Source: Phycisphaerales bacterium (GTDB taxonomy: Bacteria; Planctomycetota; Phycisphaerae; Phycisphaerales; UBA1924). From it: a stretch of 19,053 nt of DNA. Within the stretch, counting starts at the first letter, position 1; each line of letters opens with the position of its first letter. Shown one piece after another: positions 1 through 7,051 of this stretch. The notes under the pieces are model-generated. The model worked only from the letters and a program-made list of their open reading frames with translations, was not told the DNA's origin and did not search any database. The stretch is taken from contig JALSHW010000168.1 of assembly GCA_026982035.1 (NCBI GenBank), forward strand, positions 1 to 19,053, written 5' to 3'. Position numbers and translations under genes: made by a program.

Positions 1-227
1 TCTTGTGCTTGGTCGGCGTTTGCGGCATCCACCGCTTCTACAACGGCAAATGGATCACAGGGATTCTCTATCTCTTGACCTTTGGGTTCTTCTTCATCGG
101 CCAGTTGATTGACCTGATCTTGATCCCAGCCATGACCCAACGGGCGAACCGACGCGAACAGATGCAATGGATTCTTGTCCAAAACCGTGGCCGTGAGTTT
201 TCAGGTCAATGCTATCAGCCGGTCTAA
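1..227 (+). CDS. TM2-domain membrane protein, 5' end cut by window edge
   Basis: The reading frame is open from the left edge, so the start lies outside the window and the TTG near the edge should not be taken as the start. The visible part holds the core of a TM2 domain: [12 protein letters not shown], then a hydrophobic helix (about [13 protein letters not shown]) and the closing [11 protein letters not shown]2 domains are two short membrane helices joined by a tight turn, and the G-HRFY-GK pattern at the start of the first helix is their hallmark. A polar tail of about 35 residues follows, rich in Arg and Gln. The molecular function of bacterial TM2 proteins is generally unknown. The gene is convergent with dnaB, with 27 bases between the two stops. 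I am sure of the domain but have no specific role to offer. Confidence 0.82.
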   Translation, partial: LCLVGVCGIHRFYNGKWITGILYLLTFGFFFIGQLIDLILIPAMTQRANRREQMQWILVQNRGREFSGQCYQPV

Positions 228-254
228 TTCATCAGTTTAGTTCATCGGCTTGGT

Positions 255-1988
255 TCAGAACGGCGGGACATCTGGATCGTCGTCGAACTGCACATCGTTT
301 CCTGATCCATCGCGGAAGTCGGCGACTGGGCCGGTTTTGTTGCCGGGGGCGAAGGATTGTGCGGGTGACTGTGGGCCGTCGAAGCCGCCGGTTGCGTGGC
401 CGCCTGGGCTTTGGTTGAAGTCGGGCATGGAACTGGTGACGCTGAACCCTTGAGAGCCGGTCGAGGCGTGCATCGGGTCCCAGTTTTTGAACCGGACGGT
501 GTTGGAGTCCCAGAGGAGTTTGACGGTGCCGGTGGGGCCGTTGCGTTGTTTGGCGATGATGAGTTCGGTCAGGTTGAGTTTTTCGCGGTTGTCTTCGTCG
601 AACTCTGGGTTGGTCGGGTCCCATGAGGGCTCGCCTCGGTGGTAGTAGGATTCTCTGTGGAGCAATGAGACAATGTCGGCGTCTTGTTCGATCGAGCCCG
701 ATTCGCGGAGATCGCTCATGCGTGGGCGGTTGCCTTCGCGGGATTCGGTGCCACGGTTGAGCTGCGCGAGGCAGATGATGGGGATTTTGAGTTCACGGGC
801 GAGTGCCTTGATTGAGCGTGAGATTTCGGAGACTTCGACTTGGCGCGATTCGCGCGCGGCTCCGGGTGAGGTGAGCAACTGGAGGTAGTCGATGATGATG
901 CAGCGGATGTCGTGGCGTTGTTTCATGCGCCGGGCTTTGGCTCGCAGTGCCAACACGGTCATGCCTGGGGTGTCGTCGATGATGAGTTTGGCTTCGGCGA
1001 GTTCACCTGCGGATCGTTGGAGTTTGATGAAGTCGTCGTCGGTGACCTGTCCGGTGCGGAGTTTGGAGGCGTCGACACCGGAGCGCGAGCTGAGCAAGCG
1101 TTGGGTCAGCGCGTTGCGGGACATTTCCAGCGAGAAAATGCCCACGGCGACGGGCACCGCGTTGGGGCGGTTGTACCCAGGGGTGGAGCCGCCGAAGGCC
1201 ACTTGCTCGGCGATGTTGAGGGCGATGGCGGTTTTGCCCATGGATGGGCGAGCGGCGAGGATCATGAGTTCTTCGGGGTGGAGCCCGCCAGCGAGTTGTT
1301 CGTCGAGGTAGGCGAATCCGGTGGGGATGCCGGTGATCATGTTGCCAGACATGGCCGCTTCGACGCGTTCCATTTCCTGCATGAGCAGATCGGACATGGA
1401 TTCAGGGTCGGCGTTGATGTCTTCGGAGGCGATGTCGAAGATTCGTTTTTCGGCCTGGTCGATGACATCTTTGGCGGCATCAGGCGTGCCTCCGCCTTGG
1501 GTATAGGCCTCGTACATGATTTCGCCGGCGGCGTCGATGAGCTTGCGGAGGCGGGCACTGTCGGAGACGAGTTTGGCGTAGTAGGGGGCGTTGGCCGAAC
1601 TTGGCACGGCTTCGGCGAGTTCCATGAGGTAGGTCGAGCCACCGACTTGATCGAAGACGCCTTTGGCGCGGAGGGATTCGGCGAGTTGAACCATGTCGCC
1701 GGTTTGGTGGGCTTCGAAGGTTTCGAGGAGGCAGGAAAAAATAGTTCCATGGGCCTCTTTGTAGAACTGATCGGGTTTGGACACGGTACCAACGATGTCG
1801 GTGAGGACCATGGGGTCCAGCAGGATCGAGCCCAGCAGTGAACGCTCGGCATCAATATGGTGTGGTGGAGTCCGATCAAACAACTCCGCAGCATCAATCG
1901 CCGGTTTCTGGTTCTTTGACCAGGGTTTGGATTGGTGGGTGGTTTGGCTCACAAGAGGTATAGTCGCACATCGAGCGGCGATTGTCAC
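255..1988 (-). CDS. dnaB: Replicative DNA helicase DnaB
   Basis: This is the hexameric 5'-3' helicase that unwinds DNA at the replication fork, 577 residues in this reading. The N-terminal DnaB domain begins near residue 41 (PPHHIDAERSLLGSILLD). The RecA-like motor holds Walker A ARPSMGKT (246-253), Walker B IIIDYLQLL (364-372), the LAQLNRG segment (407-413) and a conserved QRNGPTG near 481-487. Typical DnaB proteins are about 450-470 residues. The excess is a poorly conserved N-terminus of about 40 residues and a C-terminal extension from about 505 that is Gly/Ser/Pro/Gln-rich and ends FDDDPDVPPF, like an SSB tail. The longest start is GTG at 1988. A second GTG at 1950-1952 (565 residues) lies 4 bases after a TATACC box. 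Neither has a Shine-Dalgarno site, so the start is uncertain. The gene is divergent from pdxH. Confidence 0.97.
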   Translation of the reverse strand: MTIAARCATIPLVSQTTHQSKPWSKNQKPAIDAAELFDRTPPHHIDAERSLLGSILLDPMVLTDIVGTVSKPDQFYKEAHGTIFSCLLETFEAHQTGDMVQLAESLRAKGVFDQVGGSTYLMELAEAVPSSANAPYYAKLVSDSARLRKLIDAAGEIMYEAYTQGGGTPDAAKDVIDQAEKRIFDIASEDINADPESMSDLLMQEMERVEAAMSGNMITGIPTGFAYLDEQLAGGLHPEELMILAARPSMGKTAIALNIAEQVAFGGSTPGYNRPNAVPVAVGIFSLEMSRNALTQRLLSSRSGVDASKLRTGQVTDDDFIKLQRSAGELAEAKLIIDDTPGMTVLALRAKARRMKQRHDIRCIIIDYLQLLTSPGAARESRQVEVSEISRSIKALARELKIPIICLAQLNRGTESREGNRPRMSDLRESGSIEQDADIVSLLHRESYYHRGEPSWDPTNPEFDEDNREKLNLTELIIAKQRNGPTGTVKLLWDSNTVRFKNWDPMHASTGSQGFSVTSSMPDFNQSPGGHATGGFDGPQSPAQSFAPGNKTGPVADFRDGSGNDVQFDDDPDVPPF

Positions 1989-2000
1989 GCAGGCGATAGG

Positions 2001-2009
2001 TTATTCACA
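2001..2009 (+). promoter_or_regulatory. Perfect match to the DnaA box (TTATNCACA)
   Basis: The sequence TTATTCACA lies in the short divergent gap between dnaB and pdxH, 12 bases upstream of the longest dnaB start. It matches the classical 9-base DnaA-box consensus. Only one copy was seen here. A sequence this loosely specified turns up by chance about once in 30 kb, so position rather than rarity is the argument. It could let DnaA tune dnaB transcription. No cluster of boxes or AT-rich unwinding element accompanies it, so I do not call an origin. Confidence 0.4.
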
Positions 2010-2032
2010 GCGAATTCTCCCCCCAACCCCCA

Positions 2033-2038
2033 TATCAT
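2033..2038 (+). promoter_or_regulatory. Possible -10 box for pdxH (near-leaderless)
   Basis: TATCAT ends 6 bases before the pdxH ATG, so a transcript started from it would begin at or next to the start codon. No good -35 element stands 16-18 bases upstream. The same TAT-box-then-TCTTGT arrangement occurs in mirror image before the second dnaB GTG (TATACC at 1957-1962). The gap also carries C6 and C5 runs (2019-2031). This is weak evidence on its own. Confidence 0.25.
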
Positions 2039-2044
2039 TCTTGT

Positions 2045-2761
2045 ATGAGCGATGAATCTGTACAATGCCAGTTCTACGACCAAGGCGAACGGCTCCCCGA
2101 TCAACTCCCAGAATCCCCATTTGGGATATTCCAAGCGTGGTTTGACCAAGCATGGAAAGAGCGATTGACCCCGAACGCCAATGCGATGATCCTCTCGACC
2201 ATCCACGATGATGGCATGGCCGACTCGCGGGTTGTCCTGTGCAAGCGGATCGACCATGACCCCCCAAACCCCGGTTCGGTGGTGTTTTATACCAACTACA
2301 CCGGCGACAAGGGGCGGCAGCTCGATGCGAACCCATTTGTCTCAGCGTGTTTCCACTGGGATCATTATGAGCGACAGGTTCGTATTCGTGGGCCGGTGAT
2401 CAAGACGACTGAAGCGGAGTCGGATGCGTACTTTGCTTCGCGGCAACTGGAGTCGCGGCTCGGATCATGGATGAGTGACCAGTCCCAACCGATTGAATCT
2501 CGGGACGCGCTGCTTGAGAAGGTTGCTGGGGTGATGGACAAACTCGGACTCGATGCCGCGGCGTTGATGAATAACCAAGAAAACATCGAAATCCCTCGGC
2601 CACCCCACTGGGGCGGGTATCGGATTCATGCGCAATCTGTGGAACTTTGGGCGGGGGGGGTCGGCCGGATTCACGATCGCGCGCGTTGGAATCGCAATTT
2701 GACCAAGGATGGCGACGGCTACACCTACGGCCCGTGGTCATCGACCCGTTTGCAACCCTAA
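2045..2761 (+). CDS. pdxH: Pyridoxamine/pyridoxine 5'-phosphate oxidase
   Basis: This FMN-dependent enzyme oxidises pyridoxamine or pyridoxine 5'-phosphate to pyridoxal 5'-phosphate, the last step of B6 cofactor supply and salvage, in the cytoplasm. The 238 residues show the family landmarks in order: SRVVLCKRID (61-70), FYTNYTGDKGRQL (81-93), FHWDHYERQVRIRG (103-116), the SR-ES--GSW-S-QS block (132-147), IPRPPHWGGYRIHA (183-196), ELWAGGVGRIHDR (200-212) with the active-site Arg and His, and the C-terminal TRLQP. Length is close to the roughly 210-230 usual for PdxH. The ATG follows a TATCAT box by 6 bases and has no Shine-Dalgarno site. A run of eight G bases (2653-2660) encodes part of the GGV just before RIHDR. 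The gene converges on the ATP-grasp gene with 17 bases between stops. Confidence 0.95.
   Translation: MSDESVQCQFYDQGERLPDQLPESPFGIFQAWFDQAWKERLTPNANAMILSTIHDDGMADSRVVLCKRIDHDPPNPGSVVFYTNYTGDKGRQLDANPFVSACFHWDHYERQVRIRGPVIKTTEAESDAYFASRQLESRLGSWMSDQSQPIESRDALLEKVAGVMDKLGLDAAALMNNQENIEIPRPPHWGGYRIHAQSVELWAGGVGRIHDRARWNRNLTKDGDGYTYGPWSSTRLQP
2653..2660 (+). repeat. G8 homopolymer inside pdxH
   Basis: Eight consecutive G bases sit in the pdxH reading frame directly before the codons for the catalytic RIHDR motif. The frame is intact in this sequence. Homopolymers of this length are prone to slipped-strand changes and to sequencing error; a one-base change would replace the last 30 or so residues. 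Confidence 0.9.
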
Positions 2762-2778
2762 TTGGTTATGGAAATTGA

Positions 2779-3960
2779 TTATGGAATCATGACGCGCACC
2801 AAGGCGCGTTTCATTCGCCACCATGTTTTTTCGTCGATGGGTTTTCCGGTTTTTGTATCGAGCCGGGCTTGGGCGAGTTTTTCAGCATGTTTCCAGTATC
2901 CGCCTAGTACCCCCCACGCCCAAAAGAGTGATCGGTCTGGGTCGTAGATGTTGGTTGGTTCGCTGGTAAGGCCGTTGAGTTCGACGATGCCAAATCCTTC
3001 GCCCATTTTGAGTTGTTCGAATGATTTGCATCGGATGTCAAAGCGTCCGATGTCGAAGCCGCCGTCACCGTCAGAGCCGTCGGTGTTGAAGCGATCGGCG
3101 ATGGCGCAGAGTTTTTCGGAGAGTTCTGGAGTGATCAGGTGTGATCCATCGGTGAACATGGCGCCTTGGGCATGGTTGCCAGCGAATCCGAGTGGGAATT
3201 TTTCGCCATTGCTTGGAATCCAATCGAGCCGATCAGCAAATCGTGTGAGAAAAACCTTTGCCTGGGCGCGGTATCGCTGATGGGTCAGGATCAACCAGCG
3301 GAGTGAATGGTGTCCATCTCCAACCAACGATGGAAAGTGTTTGATGGTGATGGCATAGATGAATCCCGACGGGCCCGAATAATTCGGGTTGGTAATTGAA
3401 TCAACATGGCGAATCCAAAGTATTCCAAGTTCCAGTGGGCCTGGGTGGTATCGTTGGAGTACAAACGGCTCAGTATTTGTTTTGCAGTAGTCGATTACAC
3501 CTTCTTTGGTCAGTTCAAGCCGAACGGCGCGGCCTCGCTCGCCTTTGTCGGGTTTGCAGATGACGGGAAGCCCACCAAGTGTCGGGTCGTTGTCAATGGC
3601 ATCGATCGCAGTTTTGATTCGGTTGTCGATGTGATCGTCTGATTCAATGAGAACGCAGTGCAACACCGAACTGTTGTCATTGGTCCCGTCTCCGAGTTTG
3701 ATATTCAGGTCGGATTTGGATTCATCTTGCACGCCTGCATCATCGGCGTATCCGGGATTGACGGCCGTCACTTTTCCGAGTCCTTTGCCGGTGAGTACCC
3801 GTTTGATGCCCCACCAAAGGACTGGTAGATACAGTAAAAAAGTTGGCCAATATTCGTGATTGGTCAGTTGGCTCCACAATCCTTTGGCCCGCTGACGCAA
3901 TACCCAGAGCTTGCCAAGCTTGTCAGGTGACGGTCGAGATATGTGGGTTGGGTTATCCAT
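2779..3960 (-). CDS. ATP-grasp domain protein with N-terminal membrane segment
   Basis: This is a 393-residue member of the ATP-grasp superfamily, which couples ATP cleavage to carboxylate-amine (or similar) ligation through an acyl-phosphate. The substrate here cannot be told. A hydrophobic stretch at about 37-58 (WPTFLLYLPVLWWGIKRVL) suggests one membrane-anchoring or re-entrant helix. Next come an NPGY...ESKSDL segment (68-85), an ATP-binding lysine strand VICKPDKGERGRAV (133-146), FVLQRYHPGPLELGILW (166-182), and a metal/ATP-binding end GFDIGRFDIR (301-310) with IVELNGLTSEPTNIYDP (325-341). The fold resembles D-alanine-D-alanine ligase and carboxylate-amine ligases, but I would not assign either activity. 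It starts 12 bases after the rlmN stop, so the two probably share a transcript. No Shine-Dalgarno site is seen. Confidence 0.8.
   Translation of the reverse strand: MDNPTHISRPSPDKLGKLWVLRQRAKGLWSQLTNHEYWPTFLLYLPVLWWGIKRVLTGKGLGKVTAVNPGYADDAGVQDESKSDLNIKLGDGTNDNSSVLHCVLIESDDHIDNRIKTAIDAIDNDPTLGGLPVICKPDKGERGRAVRLELTKEGVIDYCKTNTEPFVLQRYHPGPLELGILWIRHVDSITNPNYSGPSGFIYAITIKHFPSLVGDGHHSLRWLILTHQRYRAQAKVFLTRFADRLDWIPSNGEKFPLGFAGNHAQGAMFTDGSHLITPELSEKLCAIADRFNTDGSDGDGGFDIGRFDIRCKSFEQLKMGEGFGIVELNGLTSEPTNIYDPDRSLFWAWGVLGGYWKHAEKLAQARLDTKTGKPIDEKTWWRMKRALVRVMIP
2792..2809. terminator. Weak hairpin at the pdxH/ATP-grasp convergent junction
   Basis: ACGCGC and GCGCGT form a 6-bp stem with a 6-base loop, followed on the plus strand by only three T bases. 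It lies 31 bases past the pdxH stop but inside the last codons of the ATP-grasp gene. It could slow transcription from pdxH. The short stem and poor T tract make it a weak call. Confidence 0.25.
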
Positions 3961-3972
3961 CAGTTCAGGAAA

Positions 3973-5190
3973 TCAGTTTTGAGAGTTGGTTTTAGAAACG
4001 CTCTCTGGGACTCTATGGACATTATTGGTCGTAATGGGAATCAATTTTCGCTTTCGAATTTCAGCCGTGCCAAGTTGTCCACATGCGGCCATGGTATCAC
4101 GACCTTTGGTTCTTCGCTGATTGACAAATACGCCATGGGAAATCAATCGATCAACAAAGGCACCGATCTGATTCTCGGTCGGTGCGGGCCAAGGCGAATC
4201 TCTGCGTGGATTATAGGGAATGACATTGAGCAATCCGCCGTGGCTTTTTCCCTTTGTTCGGGTTGGGTCTTTGAGAAATGGTTTCATCCACGCGGCCAGT
4301 TCATCAGCGTGCTGGAGTTCGCTATTGACACCGGGGATGAGGACATATTCGATCATGATCTTTCGCCCGCCTCGAACTTCGCGGAGTTCAAGGAGGATGT
4401 CCTGGAGTTGCCGCATATTCCATTTTTTATTGATGGGCATTAACTGTGATCGAACAGTGTCATTGGATGCGTTGAGCGACAAGGCCAGGCCCAGTCGTTT
4501 CCAACCCGGCTTTTGGACCTGCTCTTTGATTCGTTGAAGCCCATCAACACGCCCGACCGTAGAAATAGTAATGTTGGCCATCGGGATGGATGCCCCGGAA
4601 CGGTCGGTGAGGCATTCGATGGCTTTGAGGACTTCGTCGAGGTTGTCCATTGGTTCGCCCATGCCCATGAAGACAATGTTATCGATTTCGACGCCTTCTA
4701 TATGGCGTGCCGCCCACCACTGGGCGACGATCTCGGCGGCACTCAGCGAGCGGATCAATCCCATCTGGGCCGTCTCGCAGAAATCACACCCCAAAGCACA
4801 TCCGACTTGCGAACTCACGCAGAGCGTATGGGTCTTGCGGCCAGACCTGCCGATCATGGGGATGATGACCGATTCAATATCATCAAAGTCGATGCCTCGG
4901 TGGGCAAGTGTGTGATTGGGATTTGGGAGTCGCTGGACGAACTTGACGGTGAGCCCTTCGTTGACGGGTTCTTCTTGGCGGGTGACGATTTGGGGCATGA
5001 TGATTGTGGCGGGTGCTGATTCGGTCTTGCCATCACGATAGATTTCGTGGTACGCCTCTTTGGCTCGACCCGTCCCGACACCTTCATCGGCGCACACATC
5101 AGTGAACGCCTGGAGCGTCATCCCCATCGGAGAGATTGGTGAGATGTGATCGGCCAATGCCATGGTCAAGGAAGGATAGACGATGGGCAT
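3973..5190 (-). CDS. rlmN: 23S rRNA (adenine-2503-C2)-methyltransferase / tRNA A37 methyltransferase RlmN
   Basis: RlmN is a radical-SAM enzyme that adds a C2 methyl group to A2503 in the peptidyl transferase centre of 23S rRNA (and A37 of some tRNAs), affecting decoding accuracy. The 405 residues carry the [4Fe-4S] motif CALGCDFC (C131, C135, C138), the upstream cysteine in LCVSSQVGC (C124), a GMGEPMDN SAM-binding loop (176-183) and the methyl-carrying cysteine in GRDTMAACGQL (C370). The TAQMG following the cluster matches RlmN rather than the resistance enzyme Cfr. The longest ATG (5190) directly abuts a terminator hairpin, leaving no leader. ATGs at residues 10, 22 and 24 are alternatives, and the true start is probably among them. 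A short polar tail follows about residue 380. It likely heads a two-gene unit with the ATP-grasp gene. Confidence 0.94.
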   Translation of the reverse strand: MPIVYPSLTMALADHISPISPMGMTLQAFTDVCADEGVGTGRAKEAYHEIYRDGKTESAPATIIMPQIVTRQEEPVNEGLTVKFVQRLPNPNHTLAHRGIDFDDIESVIIPMIGRSGRKTHTLCVSSQVGCALGCDFCETAQMGLIRSLSAAEIVAQWWAARHIEGVEIDNIVFMGMGEPMDNLDEVLKAIECLTDRSGASIPMANITISTVGRVDGLQRIKEQVQKPGWKRLGLALSLNASNDTVRSQLMPINKKWNMRQLQDILLELREVRGGRKIMIEYVLIPGVNSELQHADELAAWMKPFLKDPTRTKGKSHGGLLNVIPYNPRRDSPWPAPTENQIGAFVDRLISHGVFVNQRRTKGRDTMAACGQLGTAEIRKRKLIPITTNNVHRVPESVSKTNSQN

Positions 5191-5191
5191 G

Positions 5192-5220
5192 AAAAAACCC
5201 GCTGAATGGTTCAGCGGGTT
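5192..5220 (-). terminator. Rho-independent terminator of the SPFH gene
   Basis: AACCCGCTGAA and TTCAGCGGGTT form a perfect 11-bp stem around a 3-base loop (5196-5220). On the minus strand the stem runs into six T bases (5192-5197 complement). It stands 20 bases after the SPFH stop codon and reads in that gene's direction. Its distal end is one base from the annotated rlmN ATG. Confidence 0.9.
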
Positions 5221-5240
5221 TGGATTGGAATCAGGGTTGA

Positions 5241-6854
5241 TTATTCATTTTCAGCATCAGCGACCATCTTGTCAAGCATCGTCCCAATGAGGGCAACGGT
5301 TTCGCCGTTGGTGCCGCCGTCGCTTGATCCCGTCACCATCACGCGAGGCGTGATTTCAATGCGGTTCTCGCCAATCACTCGCAAGACCTCGATCATCGCG
5401 GCGTTGGCTTTACCGATTTGATCCGCGATCATTTTATAGGCGTTGGCCTGGGCGGTTGCTTCGATCTCGATGGATTCAGCTTGGGCGCGGGCTTCGATGA
5501 TTCGCTTCTCTTTGTCTTGTTCGGCGATTTTTACTTCATAGGACGCGGTGGCGAGTCGTTTTTCTTCCTCGGCTTCTTGCTGGGTCTTTGACAGTTCCTT
5601 CTGTTGGACCGCAGCTTTTTGTTGTTCTTGGAAGGTGATTTGTTCTTGGACTGCGATTTCGCGGTCGCGCTGGGTATTGAGGAGTTGGCCTAGGGTTTCT
5701 TCGTCGCCGACATCACCGATGCGGACGCCTGTGATGGTGACGCCCATCCGGGCCATTTCGTGTGCGATCATTTCGAGCGATTTGGATTCCTGGGTCGAGC
5801 GTTGGTTCACATAATCCAGTGCTTTGACGCCTTCGGCGTTGTTGCGGAAGATCGCTCGAACCGTCGAATTGAGCTTGGCAAGAAGCGGCTCGATCTCGGC
5901 ACCAAGTTTGGCAACAACAATTGGCGCGTTCTTGGGTTCGATTTTGTATTCGACGCGAACATCGACGGGGAAGGTGAAGCCGTCGCTGGTGCGGACGGTG
6001 ATTTCGCGTTGTTCATTGGCGTTGGCACGGTTTCTTGCTGAGCCGCCTTGTTCGATGTATCCTTTTTCGCCAGCGGTGAATCGGATAATCGTTTCGCGTG
6101 TGGAGATAATTGACACCGAGTACGCCTTGATATTGACCGGGTATTTTCCGGGATGAAGTACATCGGCCAGGATGCCTTTTTCGCCAGATGATGCGAGGAT
6201 CACGGGCTCGTCGTCTTCAACGACCTTGGTTGAGAGCGTGGGTTCACTGCCAAAGTTGCTCTTGAGAACGGCCACCGCTGCGGGTGGAACCTCGGTCGTT
6301 TCCACCAGCGTCACCATGAACAACTCAGGATTCAAGCGATATTTACCGGGGGTCAAAACATTGGACTGAGGTCCCTTTCGGCCATTGCCCGTTGTCAAAA
6401 AGAACTTGGGGTCTTCAATCATCTTCTTGAACTCAGCGTTGGTCACTTCTGGAGCAAACACCTGACCGGGATCAAGCGGAAGCCCGTCACGGGATTCAAC
6501 CAGCCCGATCTTGTCAGCAGGAATATCAATCAACGGGCGCGTATCAATATCGTACAGCACAGGCCAGTACCACAAGTGCCATCCAGGTGAAAGAACATCC
6601 GCCTGGATGCCCATCTCGTTGCTGGTTGCCAGAATCTTCCCCGGTGCCAGTGGTGGTCCAAGGGCGTTCTTTTTGACAATGCCCACCGATGTAGCCCCGA
6701 CATATCGAACCGAGGACATCGCCACCCCAGCGATCAGCACAACCAAGGCAAGAAAGATAATCCCGCCTCGGGCACTCTTGTTGGGGACACGGAAGGCGGA
6801 AGTTGCGATCATCCCGGCAAGGATAATCCCGATCATTAAAAAAGCACTCGACAT
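5241..6854 (-). CDS. SPFH/band-7 (flotillin/prohibitin-like) membrane protein
   Basis: A 537-residue membrane scaffold-type protein. Two hydrophobic segments open it (about 4-20 and 31-47). A beta-rich region of about 210 residues follows with three copies of a VLxPGxY/H unit: QADVLSPGWHLW (85-96), QSNVLTPGKYRLN (163-175) and ADVLHPGKYPVN (230-241). The SPFH core lies at roughly 250-400 (FPVDVRVEYKI at 295-305). A charged, Gln/Glu/Ala-rich coiled coil spans about 400-475, and the tail ends in acidic residues. SPFH proteins oligomerise into membrane rings that organise lipids or control partner proteases; the partner here is unknown. The ATG is preceded by GGAG with 7 bases spacing, one of the clearer Shine-Dalgarno sites in the window. 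The gene has its own terminator and is divergent from asnS. Confidence 0.88.
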   Translation of the reverse strand: MSSAFLMIGIILAGMIATSAFRVPNKSARGGIIFLALVVLIAGVAMSSVRYVGATSVGIVKKNALGPPLAPGKILATSNEMGIQADVLSPGWHLWYWPVLYDIDTRPLIDIPADKIGLVESRDGLPLDPGQVFAPEVTNAEFKKMIEDPKFFLTTGNGRKGPQSNVLTPGKYRLNPELFMVTLVETTEVPPAAVAVLKSNFGSEPTLSTKVVEDDEPVILASSGEKGILADVLHPGKYPVNIKAYSVSIISTRETIIRFTAGEKGYIEQGGSARNRANANEQREITVRTSDGFTFPVDVRVEYKIEPKNAPIVVAKLGAEIEPLLAKLNSTVRAIFRNNAEGVKALDYVNQRSTQESKSLEMIAHEMARMGVTITGVRIGDVGDEETLGQLLNTQRDREIAVQEQITFQEQQKAAVQQKELSKTQQEAEEEKRLATASYEVKIAEQDKEKRIIEARAQAESIEIEATAQANAYKMIADQIGKANAAMIEVLRVIGENRIEITPRVMVTGSSDGGTNGETVALIGTMLDKMVADAENE

Positions 6855-7051
6855 CGTCGTTCTCCATCACCCAATGCGCTCGTCAATGGGCGCGTAAGGG
6901 GGTTTCCTGTATGGTACCAGTGGTGGAGCCCAAAGCGCACAAAGGACGCCCCTGACGACTACGATCCACACCAGCAGCAGAGCGAATAGTCCTTCGTATT
7001 GGGATTCTCGTCTGTTCGATTTCAATAAATACCCCCGCCCGAGGCACCCAA

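Noticed and set aside
912..1841. Open frame of 309 codons antisense to dnaB
   Set aside because: It is Gly/Phe/Glu-rich with no recognisable fold and mirrors the third-position C bias of dnaB. The sense strand is an unmistakable helicase.
1990..2044. Chromosomal replication origin near dnaB
   Set aside because: Only one DnaA box, no box cluster, no AT-rich unwinding stretch and no dnaA or dnaN nearby.
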